Shown in pieces: positions 8,056 to 15,622 of a stretch of 22,411 nucleotides of DNA. Position 1 is the stretch's first letter; each line of letters begins with the position of its first letter. Source of the DNA: Megamonas sp. UBA1796 (GTDB lineage: Bacteria > Bacillota > Negativicutes > Selenomonadales > Selenomonadaceae); the NCBI GenBank assembly GCA_002319795.1, contig DCFU01000049.1, forward strand, positions 1-22,411, read 5' to 3'. Under the pieces are notes generated by a model. That model saw only the letters and a list, made by a program, of their open reading frames with translations. It was not told the origin of the DNA and searched no databases. The translations under genes were made by a program, and so were the position numbers.

Positions 8056-9612
8056 CTATACGATTTTTGTTGTCCATTTTTCGATATTCCAGACAGCATC
8101 TACCCAGTCTACGTAGAACTCGGGTTCGTGGGAAACCAGCAGAATGGTGCCCTTGAATTCCTGTAATGCACGTTTGAGTTCTTTTTTTGCGTCTACATCC
8201 AGATGATTTGTGGGTTCATCCAGCACGAGAAAATTTATTTTTCTTTGCATGAGCTTGCAAAGACGTACTTTGGCAGCTTCGCCGCCTGAGAGAACCATCA
8301 TCTTATTTGTGATATGCTCATTTGTCAGGCCGCAGGAGGCAAGTGCTGCACGGATTTCAAAATTTGTCATGCCGGGATATTCCTGCCAGATTTCCTCAAT
8401 AGCCGTATTGTCATTGCCACGCGTCGTTTCCTGCTCGAAATAGCCGGAACTCACGAACTCACCAAGTTCGATATGGCCAGAAACCGCTGGAATGACTCCC
8501 AGAAGCGTTTTGAGAAGGGTCGTTTTTCCCAGGCCATTGACACCGCGCAGGGCGATTTTTCGTCCGCGCTCCAGTTGTATATCGACGGGATTCGTGAGAG
8601 GAGCATCATAACCGAGGACAAGGCGTTTGGCATCGATGACAAAGCGGCCTGGTGTACGGTCTGGTTGGAAATGGAAATGCGGTTTGGGTTTTTCTGTCCT
8701 TTTTTCCAGAACATCCATTTTATCAAGGCGTTTTTGACGGCTGTTGGCCATGCCGCGTGTAGCAACGCGTGCCTTGTTGCGCTGGATAAAGTCCTCTTCA
8801 CGCTTGATTTCCTGTTGCTGCCGTTCGTAGGCCGCATCTTCCTGCCGACGCTTTAAGGCATACATTTCCTCGAATTTTTCATAACTGCCCGTGTAGCGTA
8901 TCAGGTGTGCATTATCCACATGATAAATAACGTTGGTGACAGCATTCAGGAAGGGAACATCATGCGAAACAAGGATGAACGCGTTTTCATAATTCGAAAG
9001 ATATGTTTTGAGCCACTCAATATGTTCGATATCAAGATAATTTGTCGGTTCATCCAGAATCAGAATCGCTGGATTTTGCAGCAGAAGTTTGGTGAGCAGT
9101 ATTTTGGTGCGCTGCCCGCCAGAGAGCTCATCAACCTTGCGCTCCAGGCCGATATCCCGCAGACCAAGACCGCCGGCGACCTCCTCAATGCGTGCATCCA
9201 GTGTGTAGAAACTGTTGGCTTCGAGAATGTTCTGGATATCGCCTACATCCTCCATCATACGTTCAACTTCTTTTGGCGCAGCGTTCCCCATTTTATCGTA
9301 GCACGCCAGCATTTCAGCTTCGAGTTTGTACATTTCGTCAAAAGCAGTGCGTAGCACCTCACGGATGCTCATGCCTGGCTGCAGTGCTGCGTGCTGGTCG
9401 AGGTACCCTACCGTTACGCGGTTCGACCATTCGACCTTACCCTCATCCGGGGTGAGTTGTCCGGTAATAATAGAAAGAAAAGTGGATTTCCCCTCCCCGT
9501 TTGCGCCGACCAGCGCTACATGCTCGCCGCGGAGCAGACGGAAGGATACATCTTCAAAAATTGTACGGGCACCAAACCCGTGGGATATGTGTTCGACATT
9601 TAAGACACTCAT
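8056..9612 (-). CDS. ABC-F family ATPase (ribosome-associated, two ATPase domains)
   Basis: This 518-residue soluble protein has two ABC ATPase domains and no membrane segment. Domain 1 has Walker A GANGEGKST (36-44), signature ELSGGQRTKILL, Walker B LILDEPTNYLD and LVSHD. Domain 2 has GVNGLGKTT, VLSGGEAAKVRL, LVLDEPTNHLD and LVSHE. Between them lies a charged linker (KRRQEDAAYERQQQEIKREEDF...RQKRLDKMDVLEKR) of the kind that reaches into the ribosome in EttA, YbiT, Uup and antibiotic-resistance ABC-F proteins. The start at 9612 has GGGTGG upstream at good spacing; an in-frame ATG at 9672 lacks a site. This is probably a housekeeping translation factor; a resistance role cannot be judged from sequence alone. 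It is monocistronic and faces the TCS operon. Confidence 0.92.
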   Translation of the reverse strand: MSVLNVEHISHGFGARTIFEDVSFRLLRGEHVALVGANGEGKSTFLSIITGQLTPDEGKVEWSNRVTVGYLDQHAALQPGMSIREVLRTAFDEMYKLEAEMLACYDKMGNAAPKEVERMMEDVGDIQNILEANSFYTLDARIEEVAGGLGLRDIGLERKVDELSGGQRTKILLTKLLLQNPAILILDEPTNYLDIEHIEWLKTYLSNYENAFILVSHDVPFLNAVTNVIYHVDNAHLIRYTGSYEKFEEMYALKRRQEDAAYERQQQEIKREEDFIQRNKARVATRGMANSRQKRLDKMDVLEKRTEKPKPHFHFQPDRTPGRFVIDAKRLVLGYDAPLTNPVDIQLERGRKIALRGVNGLGKTTLLKTLLGVIPAVSGHIELGEFVSSGYFEQETTRGNDNTAIEEIWQEYPGMTNFEIRAALASCGLTNEHITNKMMVLSGGEAAKVRLCKLMQRKINFLVLDEPTNHLDVDAKKELKRALQEFKGTILLVSHEPEFYVDWVDAVWNIEKWTTKIV

Positions 9613-9739
9613 TTCATACCACCCTAAAAATTGTGATGAAGTAAGGATACCGTATTGGACGCAGAAAGGCAAGCCTGAAAAGTTAAAACAGACAAATGAT
9701 TTTTATAGAAATACACCGACAACAAATTTTAAATAATAC

Positions 9740-9768
9740 TTGCAGATTGACTTTTCATGTGTTATTAT
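9740..9768 (+). promoter_or_regulatory. candidate promoter of the T-box/pheA operon
   Basis: TTGCAG (9740-9745) and TATTAT (9763-9768) are separated by 17 bp. An alternative -35, TTGACT at 9747, has only 10 bp to the same -10. The -10 lies inside an inverted repeat (9759-9773). Confidence 0.4.
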
Positions 9769-9794
9769 AACACTAATTTCATTTGCTAAAAATG

Positions 9795-10046
9795 ATGAAC
9801 AGGAAAAGTAAAGCGTTTGGAGCAGTACAGAGAGCCGGGGTTGATGAAAGCCGGCCTGTAAGAAGCGTTTGAAGTTCCCCTGGGAGTTGCCCGCTGAAGC
9901 TTTTGTAGGCGGTGCCGGAGCCCTTGCCGTTATAAGAGGGTGCATATCGGCTATGGCCCGTATGTGAGAGAGATATCCGTTTTGGCGGATAATTAAGGTG
10001 GTAACACGGGCAGCGTCTCGTCCTTTACAGGATGAGGCGCTTTTTA
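9795..10046 (+). ncRNA. T-box leader, phenylalanine specific
   Basis: This is a tRNA-sensing leader upstream of aromatic amino acid genes. Stem I shows the AGTA loop-E segment (9807-9810), the AGAG segment (9831-9834) and an apical GGTTGATGAAAGCC. The 3' side pairs back (AGCGTTT with AAGCGTT, TACAG with CTGTA). This places GAAG-TTC at the specifier position, so the codon is TTC (9875-9877), Phe. The conserved T-box is AAGGTGGTAACACGGG (9995-10010), with TGGT at 9999-10002; its fourth base would pair with an A discriminator, as in tRNA-Phe. A terminator hairpin follows at 10013-10045. Uncharged tRNA-Phe should favour antitermination and expression of pheA and the DAHP synthase. Confidence 0.92.
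10013..10045 (+). terminator. regulated terminator of the T-box leader
   Basis: GCGTCTCGTCC pairs with GGATGAGGCGC (10030-10040) through 11 bp including G-U pairs, around the loop TTTACA, and five T follow. It lies directly after the T-box sequence and before the pheA ribosome site. Confidence 0.88.
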
Positions 10047-10069
10047 GTGTCTAAAATGGAGGGATATAG

Positions 10070-10933
10070 ATGACAACAATGGGATTTTTGGGACCGCAGG
10101 GGACGCACAGTGAGGCTGCGGCACTCCATTTGAACGGTCTTTTGCCGGAGGCGGCGGAGCTTGTGCCATATTCTGAAATCTATGCGGTTATGCAGGCGGT
10201 AGAAGATGGTACACTGGATAGCTGCCTCGTACCGGTAGAAAATTCGTTGGAGGGTTCTATCAATATCACTTTGGATGTGCTTGCACATAGCGACACGCTG
10301 GTTGTAACCTATGAGCTTATCTGGCCTGTACATAATCAGCTTATGGCAAAAGATCCGCAGGCGGATATCCAACGGATTTTTTCCCATGTGCAGCCGCTTT
10401 CGCAGTGCCGCGGCTATATTAAGCTGCATTATCCGCAGGCAGAACTCATTCCTGTGGCGAGTACCGCCAAAGCAGCCAGGATGGTGGCAGACAGTCCACA
10501 GGATGCCGGGATTGCCGCTATCTGTACCAAGCGTGCCGGCGAGCTTTACGGGCTCAAAACGATTGCTGCGGAGATACAGGACAATATGGCAAATTGTACC
10601 CGTTTTTTACAGGTGAGACGACGTTCCAGCCTGGACATTGCGACGAGGACAGCGGATAAGTCGCTGGTAATATGCCAGATTGATGGCTCACATGCGGGCA
10701 GCCTCTGTGCGGTGCTACAGGAATTCGCTTCCCGAGGAGTGAATATGACACGCATCGAATCACGGCCGGCTCGCACGAAACTTGGAGCGTATATTTTTTT
10801 CTTTGAGCTTGAGACCGGCATGAACCGTCAGAGCCTCAATACATCGATTGAGGCTGTACGGCAGAGAAGTATATGGCTCAGGCATCTCGGTGAATTCCCT
10901 GTAGTCATGGGCACAGATCATCCGGAGCCTTGA
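10070..10933 (+). CDS. pheA: prephenate dehydratase
   Basis: This 287-residue monofunctional enzyme converts prephenate to phenylpyruvate, the committed step to Phe. The catalytic PDT domain starts with GFLGPQGTHSEAA and contains VPVENSLEGSINITLD and the DNMANCTRFLQV segment with the catalytic Thr-Arg-Phe. From about residue 200 there is an ACT domain with ESRPARTKLGAYIFFFELE, the usual Phe-binding feedback site. There is no chorismate mutase domain. GGAGGG precedes the ATG. The gene is downstream of the Phe T-box and in an operon with DAHP synthase, so it is controlled both by charging of tRNA-Phe and by Phe feedback. Confidence 0.95.
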   Translation: MTTMGFLGPQGTHSEAAALHLNGLLPEAAELVPYSEIYAVMQAVEDGTLDSCLVPVENSLEGSINITLDVLAHSDTLVVTYELIWPVHNQLMAKDPQADIQRIFSHVQPLSQCRGYIKLHYPQAELIPVASTAKAARMVADSPQDAGIAAICTKRAGELYGLKTIAAEIQDNMANCTRFLQVRRRSSLDIATRTADKSLVICQIDGSHAGSLCAVLQEFASRGVNMTRIESRPARTKLGAYIFFFELETGMNRQSLNTSIEAVRQRSIWLRHLGEFPVVMGTDHPEP

Positions 10934-10988
10934 ACTTGTAACCGTTTTATTTTATCTATGGATTAAGAATATGAAAAGGAGTGTTAGT

Positions 10989-12020
10989 ATGGTTATTATC
11001 ATGAATACAGATGCAACAACACAAAATATCCACGATGTTGTTGAGGCCATTGAAAGCGTAGGTCTCGAGGCGAAAATAATGGAGGGGATACAACAGAAAA
11101 TTGTCGGTGTTATCGGCGATAAGACACGAATGGCTTCGATCGCTATCGATGCTATGGAAGGTGTAGAAAAAAGCGTGGAAATATCCAAAAGCTACAAGCT
11201 CGCCAGCCGTGAATTCCATCCACAGTCGAGTATCATCAATGTAGCTGGTGTGAAAATCGGCGGCGGGAATTTGGTCGTTATGGCTGGCCCGTGTGCTGTG
11301 GAATCGCGTGAACAGCTTCTTGCCTCGGCAAAAATTGTCAAAGCAGGCGGGGCACAGCTTTTGCGTGGCGGTGCATATAAACCGCGTACTTCCCCATATT
11401 CCTTTCAAGGACTGGAAGAAGAAGGGCTCAAATATCTGGCGGAAGCACGTGAGTTGACCGGTCTAAGGATTGTTACAGAGGTCACGGAAGTCGAAGCGGT
11501 AGAAAGTGTCTGCAAATATGCGGATATGCTGCAAGTGGGGGCGCGTAATATGCAGAACTTCCGGCTCCTCAAGGAAGTCGGGCGCTGTAATAAGCCGGTG
11601 CTCTTAAAGCGCGGACTGGCAGCTACACTGAATGAATGGCTCAACGCAGCCGAATACATTATGAATGAAGGGAATCAGAATGTCGTCTTCTGTGAGCGAG
11701 GCATTCGCACTTATGAGACTTATACGCGCAATACTCTTGATCTGAGTGCTGTGGCCGCAATCAAACATCTGTCCCATTTGCCCGTTATCGTGGACCCAAG
11801 CCACGGTACAGGAAAATGGCGCATGGTCAAGCCGATGGCTTTTGCTGCGGTTGCGGCTGGTGCGGACGGGCTCATGCTGGAAGTACACCCGAATCCGTCC
11901 AAGGCCTTATCGGATGGACCGCAGTCGCTTACGCCGGATAACTACATGGAGGTTATGCGCGGCGTGAAGGAAATCACGATGTTTTTGCATAAACAGGGCT
12001 TGGCAATTGATACACTGTGA
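10989..12020 (+). CDS. aroF: 3-deoxy-7-phosphoheptulonate (DAHP) synthase, short AroA(beta)-type with N-terminal ACT-like domain
   Basis: This enzyme condenses phosphoenolpyruvate and erythrose-4-phosphate, the first step of the shikimate pathway. Of its 343 residues, the first 75 or so form a ferredoxin-like regulatory domain (MVIIMNTDATTQNIHDVVEAI...). The barrel follows, with MAGPCAVES, LLRGGAYKPRTSPYSFQG, LKRGLAATLNEWL and VDPSHGTGKW, which carry the metal and substrate residues. The start at 10989 is supported by AAAAGGAG 8 nt upstream; an in-frame ATG at 10971 lies before that ribosome site. Only 55 bp separate it from pheA, with no terminator, so both fall under the T-box. A hairpin follows the gene. 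Confidence 0.93.
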   Translation: MVIIMNTDATTQNIHDVVEAIESVGLEAKIMEGIQQKIVGVIGDKTRMASIAIDAMEGVEKSVEISKSYKLASREFHPQSSIINVAGVKIGGGNLVVMAGPCAVESREQLLASAKIVKAGGAQLLRGGAYKPRTSPYSFQGLEEEGLKYLAEARELTGLRIVTEVTEVEAVESVCKYADMLQVGARNMQNFRLLKEVGRCNKPVLLKRGLAATLNEWLNAAEYIMNEGNQNVVFCERGIRTYETYTRNTLDLSAVAAIKHLSHLPVIVDPSHGTGKWRMVKPMAFAAVAAGADGLMLEVHPNPSKALSDGPQSLTPDNYMEVMRGVKEITMFLHKQGLAIDTL

Positions 12021-12044
12021 ATTTTACAGGAATATATAAGGAAA

Positions 12045-12079
12045 AGGTGTACCATTTTACGTGGCACACCTCTTTTTTT
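12045..12079 (+). terminator. terminator of the pheA-aroF operon
   Basis: AGGTGT-A-CCA pairs with TGG-C-ACACCT (12062-12071) with one internal mismatch, followed by seven T at 12073-12079. The T run touches the stop codon of the convergent ClpX-like gene. Confidence 0.8.
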
Positions 12080-13364
12080 AAAGCTTTTCGATTTTGGGCA
12101 CTTCGCCATTGCGGATGCAATCGGCCGTGATAATAACCTTGCGTGGTTCATCGGATCTTGGTATATCGAACATCACGTCCAGCATGGTATCCTCAATAAT
12201 GCCTTTGAGACTGCGGGCACCGGTTTTGCGCTCAATTGCTTTCTGTGCTACGGCACGCAGGGCGCCTTCTTCGAATATCAGCGTTACATGATCCATAGCA
12301 AGCAGTTTTTCATATTGCTTTACAGGGGCGTTCTTTGGTTCCGTAAGGATGCGCAAGAGAGCATCTTCATCGAGCGTTTCCAGCGTGCAGATAACGGGCA
12401 GCCGTCCGATGATTTCTGGTATGATGCCGTACTTCATGAGATCCTCAGGCCGAACCTTGCGAATGAGATCATCGAATTTTGGTTTATCGTCCTTGCTTTC
12501 AATAGAAGCACCGAAGCCAATAGCAGAGCCGCTGTCCTGCAGCCGCTTGGCAATGACCTTTTCAATGCCTACAAAAGCGCCGCCGACAATGAACAGAATG
12601 TTTTTTGTGTCTACCTTGATGGTAGGGGCCTCCGGATGTTTTCGCTGGCCTCGCGCCGTGAATTCAACGACACTGCCCTCCAGCATTTTTAAGAGAGCCT
12701 GCTGGACGCCCTCATGCCCGGGATCTGCCGTGATAGAATTGTTCTCGCCGGATTTACGGGCGATTTTATCGAATTCATCCAGATAAATGATGCCATGCTC
12801 GGCTTTTTCAATATCTTTATCCGCTGCATAATACAGATTGCGCACAGCAACCTCGACGTCTGCTCCGACAAAACCGGCCTCTGTGAGGCTTGAGGAATCG
12901 GTTACGGCAAATGGAATGTCGAGCAGGGTTGAGAGGTGGGAAAGCAGAGCGGTCTTACCACAGCCGGAAGGGCCGAGCATGATGACGTTTGATTTTTCGA
13001 TTTCTGTGCCGTCTTCATGGTTGAGATAGCCGTATTTCATACGTTTATAGTGATTGTAGACTGCAACGGAGAGGATTTTCTTCGCGTGCTCCTGCTTGAT
13101 GATATATTCATCCAGATATTCCTTGATGATATGGGGTTTGTTCTTCGTCAGGGTATCGTCGAGTGTCAGGGCAAAATCCTTTTTTTTCTCGACAGTTTCT
13201 TCACTCTCGTGTTCATCGAGGAAATGATTGATTTCACGAATGCAGTTCTTACAAAGGGCAAACCCCGATTGTGGGTCATAGATTGGCATATCATATTGGT
13301 CACGTATGGTGATAACGCGTTTGCACAGACTGCAGCGTTGTTGCATTACTTCATTATTTGGCAT
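12078..13364 (-). CDS. divergent ClpX-like AAA+ unfoldase (orphan paralogue)
   Basis: This 428-residue protein has the ClpX plan. The N-terminal zinc finger is C11-x2-C14-x23-C38-x2-C41. Walker A is GPSGCGKT (131-138), Walker B IIYLDE (192-197), the RKH loop 241-243, an IGF tripeptide (282-284) like the ClpP-docking loop, and the sensor-2 region is KTGARSLKGIIEDTM. Differences from the usual ClpX are clear: pore loop 1 is GFVG (164-167) instead of GYVG and is followed by AD rather than ED, Walker A carries SGC rather than TGS, and the usual TRDVSGEGVQ is TADPGHEGVQ. No clpP, trigger factor or lon gene is adjacent. I prefer the ATG at 13364, because AAAGG abuts the one at 13373 but stands 9 nt from 13364. 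It probably unfolds proteins, with ClpP if the IGF loop works. Confidence 0.85.
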   Translation of the reverse strand: MPNNEVMQQRCSLCKRVITIRDQYDMPIYDPQSGFALCKNCIREINHFLDEHESEETVEKKKDFALTLDDTLTKNKPHIIKEYLDEYIIKQEHAKKILSVAVYNHYKRMKYGYLNHEDGTEIEKSNVIMLGPSGCGKTALLSHLSTLLDIPFAVTDSSSLTEAGFVGADVEVAVRNLYYAADKDIEKAEHGIIYLDEFDKIARKSGENNSITADPGHEGVQQALLKMLEGSVVEFTARGQRKHPEAPTIKVDTKNILFIVGGAFVGIEKVIAKRLQDSGSAIGFGASIESKDDKPKFDDLIRKVRPEDLMKYGIIPEIIGRLPVICTLETLDEDALLRILTEPKNAPVKQYEKLLAMDHVTLIFEEGALRAVAQKAIERKTGARSLKGIIEDTMLDVMFDIPRSDEPRKVIITADCIRNGEVPKIEKL

Positions 13365-13392
13365 TTTTTTCATCCTTTCTTTCTATTCTTAT

Positions 13393-13421
13393 ATTATCAA
13401 TGATAATAACTATTTTTTCAA
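13393..13421 (-). promoter_or_regulatory. promoter of the ClpX-like gene with overlapping palindrome
   Basis: On the minus strand TTGAAA (13416-13421) and GATAAT (13393-13398) are 17 bp apart. The -10 lies inside the palindrome TATTATCA-a-TGATAATA at 13392-13408, which suggests repression by a dimeric regulator. Confidence 0.6.
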
Positions 13422-13489
13422 GCAAATTTTCCGTTATGAGCAAAAGATGATTTAGAACATCGGCTATACATTCAGTAAAATACATTGAA

Positions 13490-13700
13490 ACCCACATGAA
13501 TAAGGTTTCGGCTGCAGGGACTGCTCCGCCTATATGAGAGCGTTGAGAACATGAAAACTGTACCGATGAGAAAAACTGCTTAGGGGCAGCAGAGGCAAGT
13601 TTCGGCAGGAAAAATCACGAAAGTACGGATGAAAATGTCTGAGCGATGCAATAGCCGAATAAAAGCGGCAGCAGCTGTGGGGGAGGTTCCACCAAATATG
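13490..13700 (+). ncRNA. possible structured RNA of unknown class
   Basis: This gene-free stretch has no long reading frame but shows nested complementarity. TTCGGCT (13507-13513) pairs with AGCCGAA (13653-13659). Inside, AAACTGC pairs with GC-A-AGTTT, and CCG with CGG, around 13564-13605, and GCAG-GGA-CTGC forms a tight hairpin at 13514-13524. I recognise none of the common RNAs (RNase P, tmRNA, SRP, 6S, common riboswitches). It may equally be decayed DNA. Orientation is uncertain. Confidence 0.25.
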
Positions 13701-13716
13701 CGGATAAATAAATTAC

Positions 13717-13745
13717 TTGCTACTACAATAAATGTTTGCTATAAT
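13717..13745 (+). promoter_or_regulatory. promoter of tRNA-Arg
   Basis: TTGCTA (13717-13722), a 17-bp spacer, then TATAAT (13740-13745) with a preceding TGC (extended -10). The tRNA starts 16 bp further on. Confidence 0.75.
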
Positions 13746-13761
13746 AAATAGTTGTTTGTAT

Positions 13762-13838
13762 GCGGTTGTAGCTCAGATGGATAGAGCATTTGCCTCCTAA
13801 GCAAGGGGTCGTGAGTTCGACTCTCACCAATCGCACCA
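13762..13838 (+). tRNA. tRNA-Arg (anticodon CCT)
   Basis: This is a complete cloverleaf. The acceptor stem is GCGGTTG/CAATCGC, the D arm GCTCAGATGGATAGAGC, the anticodon stem TTTGC/GCAAG with loop CTCCTAA giving anticodon CCT (13796-13798), and the T arm GTGAG-TTCGACT-CTCAC. CCA is encoded. It reads AGG codons. Confidence 0.95.
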
Positions 13839-13848
13839 TTTGAAAGCA

Positions 13849-13876
13849 AAGCCTCCCGGCTTAGGGAGGCTTTTTT
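13849..13876 (+). terminator. terminator of tRNA-Arg
   Basis: GCCTCCC (13851-13857) pairs with GGGAGGC (13864-13870), flanked by A and by six T. Confidence 0.88.
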
Positions 13877-13955
13877 GATATAGTTTAATGTTCAGCTTTT
13901 ATGTTTATAAGAGTTAAAAATCCGAAAATTCAGGGATGCGTTTTGGCAGTATACG

Positions 13956-14695
13956 GTATATTTATCCTGCGCTTTAACCAGTGTTAATAATTCAGTCATT
14001 GAAGCAGTTGCTAATGGCGCATCTACATTGAATCTTATTCATGGGCGTACACAGTTGAAGAACACGAAAATTAGTGCTTATATGCGCAATTTAATGGAGC
14101 TTAATATCATAAAACGAGAGTTTTCAATCTTGATGCCGACAAAGGAGAAAGCAGGTAAACAGCAAGGTTTATATTCTCTTACGGATACTTATTTCTGTTT
14201 TTGGTATAGGTTTGTTTACCCCAATGTTTCAGAACTGGCCGTGGGTGATGAAGAGGAGATTTATCGGTATCAGATAGAACCCAAGCTGTCGGAGTTTGTG
14301 GCTGCGGCCTTCGAGCATGTTTGCATAGAATATCTGCGTCAGCTTAATAGTGAAGATCGGCTGCTATTTAATTTTACGAAAATCGGCCGTTGGTGGGAAA
14401 AGGTAACGCATAATGCAGACGGCAAGAAACAGACTGCGTCAGAAGAGTTTGATATTGTCGCCTTGAGGGCTCGATGAAGAAGTTTTTGCTGGGAGAATGC
14501 AAGTATCGTCGTGGTGGAGTGGATATTGACGTACTTTATAGTCTGAAGCAAAAATTTCCTGTGACTAAGTATTCGGGTGCAGTACAGTATATAATCTTTT
14601 CTTTCTATGGTTTTAGTTCCAGACTAAAAAAGCAGACTGTTGTAGAAAAAATTATTCTGGTGGATGGAACAGAAATGGCAAAAGTGTTGAAATAA
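13956..14695 (+). pseudogene. remnant of an AAA ATPase of the DUF234 (archaeal-type) family
   Basis: The reading frame that includes SVIEAVANGASTLNLIHGRTQLKNTKISAYMRNLMELNIIKREF, then GLYSLTDTYFCFWYRFVYPN, matches the winged-helix and C-terminal part of these ATPases. The P-loop half is absent: upstream there is only the tRNA terminator. No good start codon or ribosome site exists (the best candidate is TTG at 14028). At about 14473 the frame breaks. FDIVALRAR ends in TGA, and the expected continuation KKFLLGECKYRRGG...GTEMAKVLK lies in another frame from 14474, where intact relatives read on through a nuclease-like segment. It is therefore truncated and frameshifted, a scar next to a tRNA gene. 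Confidence 0.8.
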
Positions 14696-14699
14696 AAAG

Positions 14700-14735
14700 C
14701 TCTGCCATATATAATCCGGATTATATATGGCAGAG
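14700..14735 (-). terminator. 36-bp perfect palindrome, terminator of the RpiR gene
   Basis: The arm CTCTGCCATATATAATCC (14700-14717) is followed directly by its exact reverse complement (14718-14735). On the minus strand a T-rich run (CTTTTTATTT) follows, so it ends the regulator transcript. On the plus strand no T run follows directly. Confidence 0.8.
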
Positions 14736-14750
14736 AGATAAATTTTACGA

Positions 14751-15539
14751 TTATGGGTTGGCAGAGGGAACGACCTTTGAAGTTGGTTGAATAATTAAAT
14801 CAAATAAATAGAGTAGGGGGATTTCTTTTGAGATAGGAAAAGATAATTTTAATCTTTCAATTTGTGGCAAAATAAATTCTTGATCCCAAACAAAAGGAAT
14901 ATCGTCGCAAGATTCATCTGAAATGGCTACCATGTATACGCCCTTATCTTTTAACTGTTTAAGCCGCTTGTTGATTTTTGTAGATTGATTGACGGCATCA
15001 ATCACGATACAAAGAGTATCCTGTTTTACGAGATTTACGTAAATATCGAGAGTTTCTGAATCTGCGATTGTTTGCATGAAAACACCAATATTCAAGAATT
15101 TTTGAGCGAGAATTTCTATAAGGTGTTGATTGGATGGAATACCAATAACGAGATTCTTATCGGTATGAAGAATATGTTTTCTTAATGAGTCAAGTTCTTG
15201 TAAAGAGACCTTCGAACAGAAATCTTCAAAAAAAACAGCAGCATCCTTTAGGCAGAGCGATGGAGCACTTAACAGTTGTTGCGCAGAATCATTCGATAAA
15301 TCTTTTTGTATTTTGTAGCGAAGTTCATAAAATCCACTAAAACCTACTTTTTGAGAGAAACGTATAATACTGGCATCAGAAGTGTTGATTTCGTTTGCAA
15401 TTGTAGATGCAGTGAGTGAACCAATTCTTTTTAGGTTGTTTTTTATAAATTGATAGACTTTCCAGTCAGTTTTAGTGAATTGGGAACTCATTTCTTGAAG
15501 TTCCAGGAGAATGGAGTAATTTTCAGTTGCTGTATCCAT
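14751..15539 (-). CDS. RpiR/MurR-family transcriptional regulator of the dga operon
   Basis: This 262-residue regulator has an N-terminal RpiR helix-turn-helix domain (SLTASTIANEINTSDASIIRFSQKVGFSGFYELRYKIQKDL) and a C-terminal SIS sugar-phosphate-binding domain (about 105-240, for example LVIGIPSNQHLIEILAQKFLNIG). SIS domains of this family bind phosphosugars, so glucosaminate-6-phosphate or KDPG could be the effector (inference). The ATG at 15539 has GAGAGG 9 nt upstream. It is divergent from the PTS operon, with a 305-bp shared control region rich in symmetric sites. Its base composition is AT-rich like the EII genes. The SIS domain is on the short side for the family. Confidence 0.88.
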   Translation of the reverse strand: MDTATENYSILLELQEMSSQFTKTDWKVYQFIKNNLKRIGSLTASTIANEINTSDASIIRFSQKVGFSGFYELRYKIQKDLSNDSAQQLLSAPSLCLKDAAVFFEDFCSKVSLQELDSLRKHILHTDKNLVIGIPSNQHLIEILAQKFLNIGVFMQTIADSETLDIYVNLVKQDTLCIVIDAVNQSTKINKRLKQLKDKGVYMVAISDESCDDIPFVWDQEFILPQIERLKLSFPISKEIPLLYLFDLIIQPTSKVVPSANP

Positions 15540-15558
15540 GAAATAATCCTCTCAATAA

Positions 15559-15578
15559 TGATATATATATATATATCA
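15559..15578. repeat. 20-bp alternating AT palindrome
   Basis: TG(AT)8CA forms a perfect palindrome just upstream of the regulator gene's ribosome site. It would melt easily or form a cruciform. It may be only a low-complexity tract. Confidence 0.5.
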
Positions 15579-15622
15579 CGAAACTAAAGAAATATAAATT
15601 ATATCATTACAATATGTATGCG

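Noticed and set aside
8314..9354. Long open frames on the plus strand across the ABC-F gene (for example 8314-8856 and 8905-9354)
   Set aside because: They lie antisense to strongly conserved ABC-F motifs, have no ribosome sites and resemble no protein family; they are reading-frame shadows.
13392..13408. Fur box upstream of the ClpX-like gene
   Set aside because: The half-sites are in outward order (ATTATC...GATAAT), unlike the standard GATAATGATAATCATTATC arrangement. It is kept only as an unknown palindrome.
13762..15540. tRNA-flanking attachment repeat (attL/attR) from an integrated element
   Set aside because: I found no second copy of the tRNA 3' end downstream and no integrase gene in the window.
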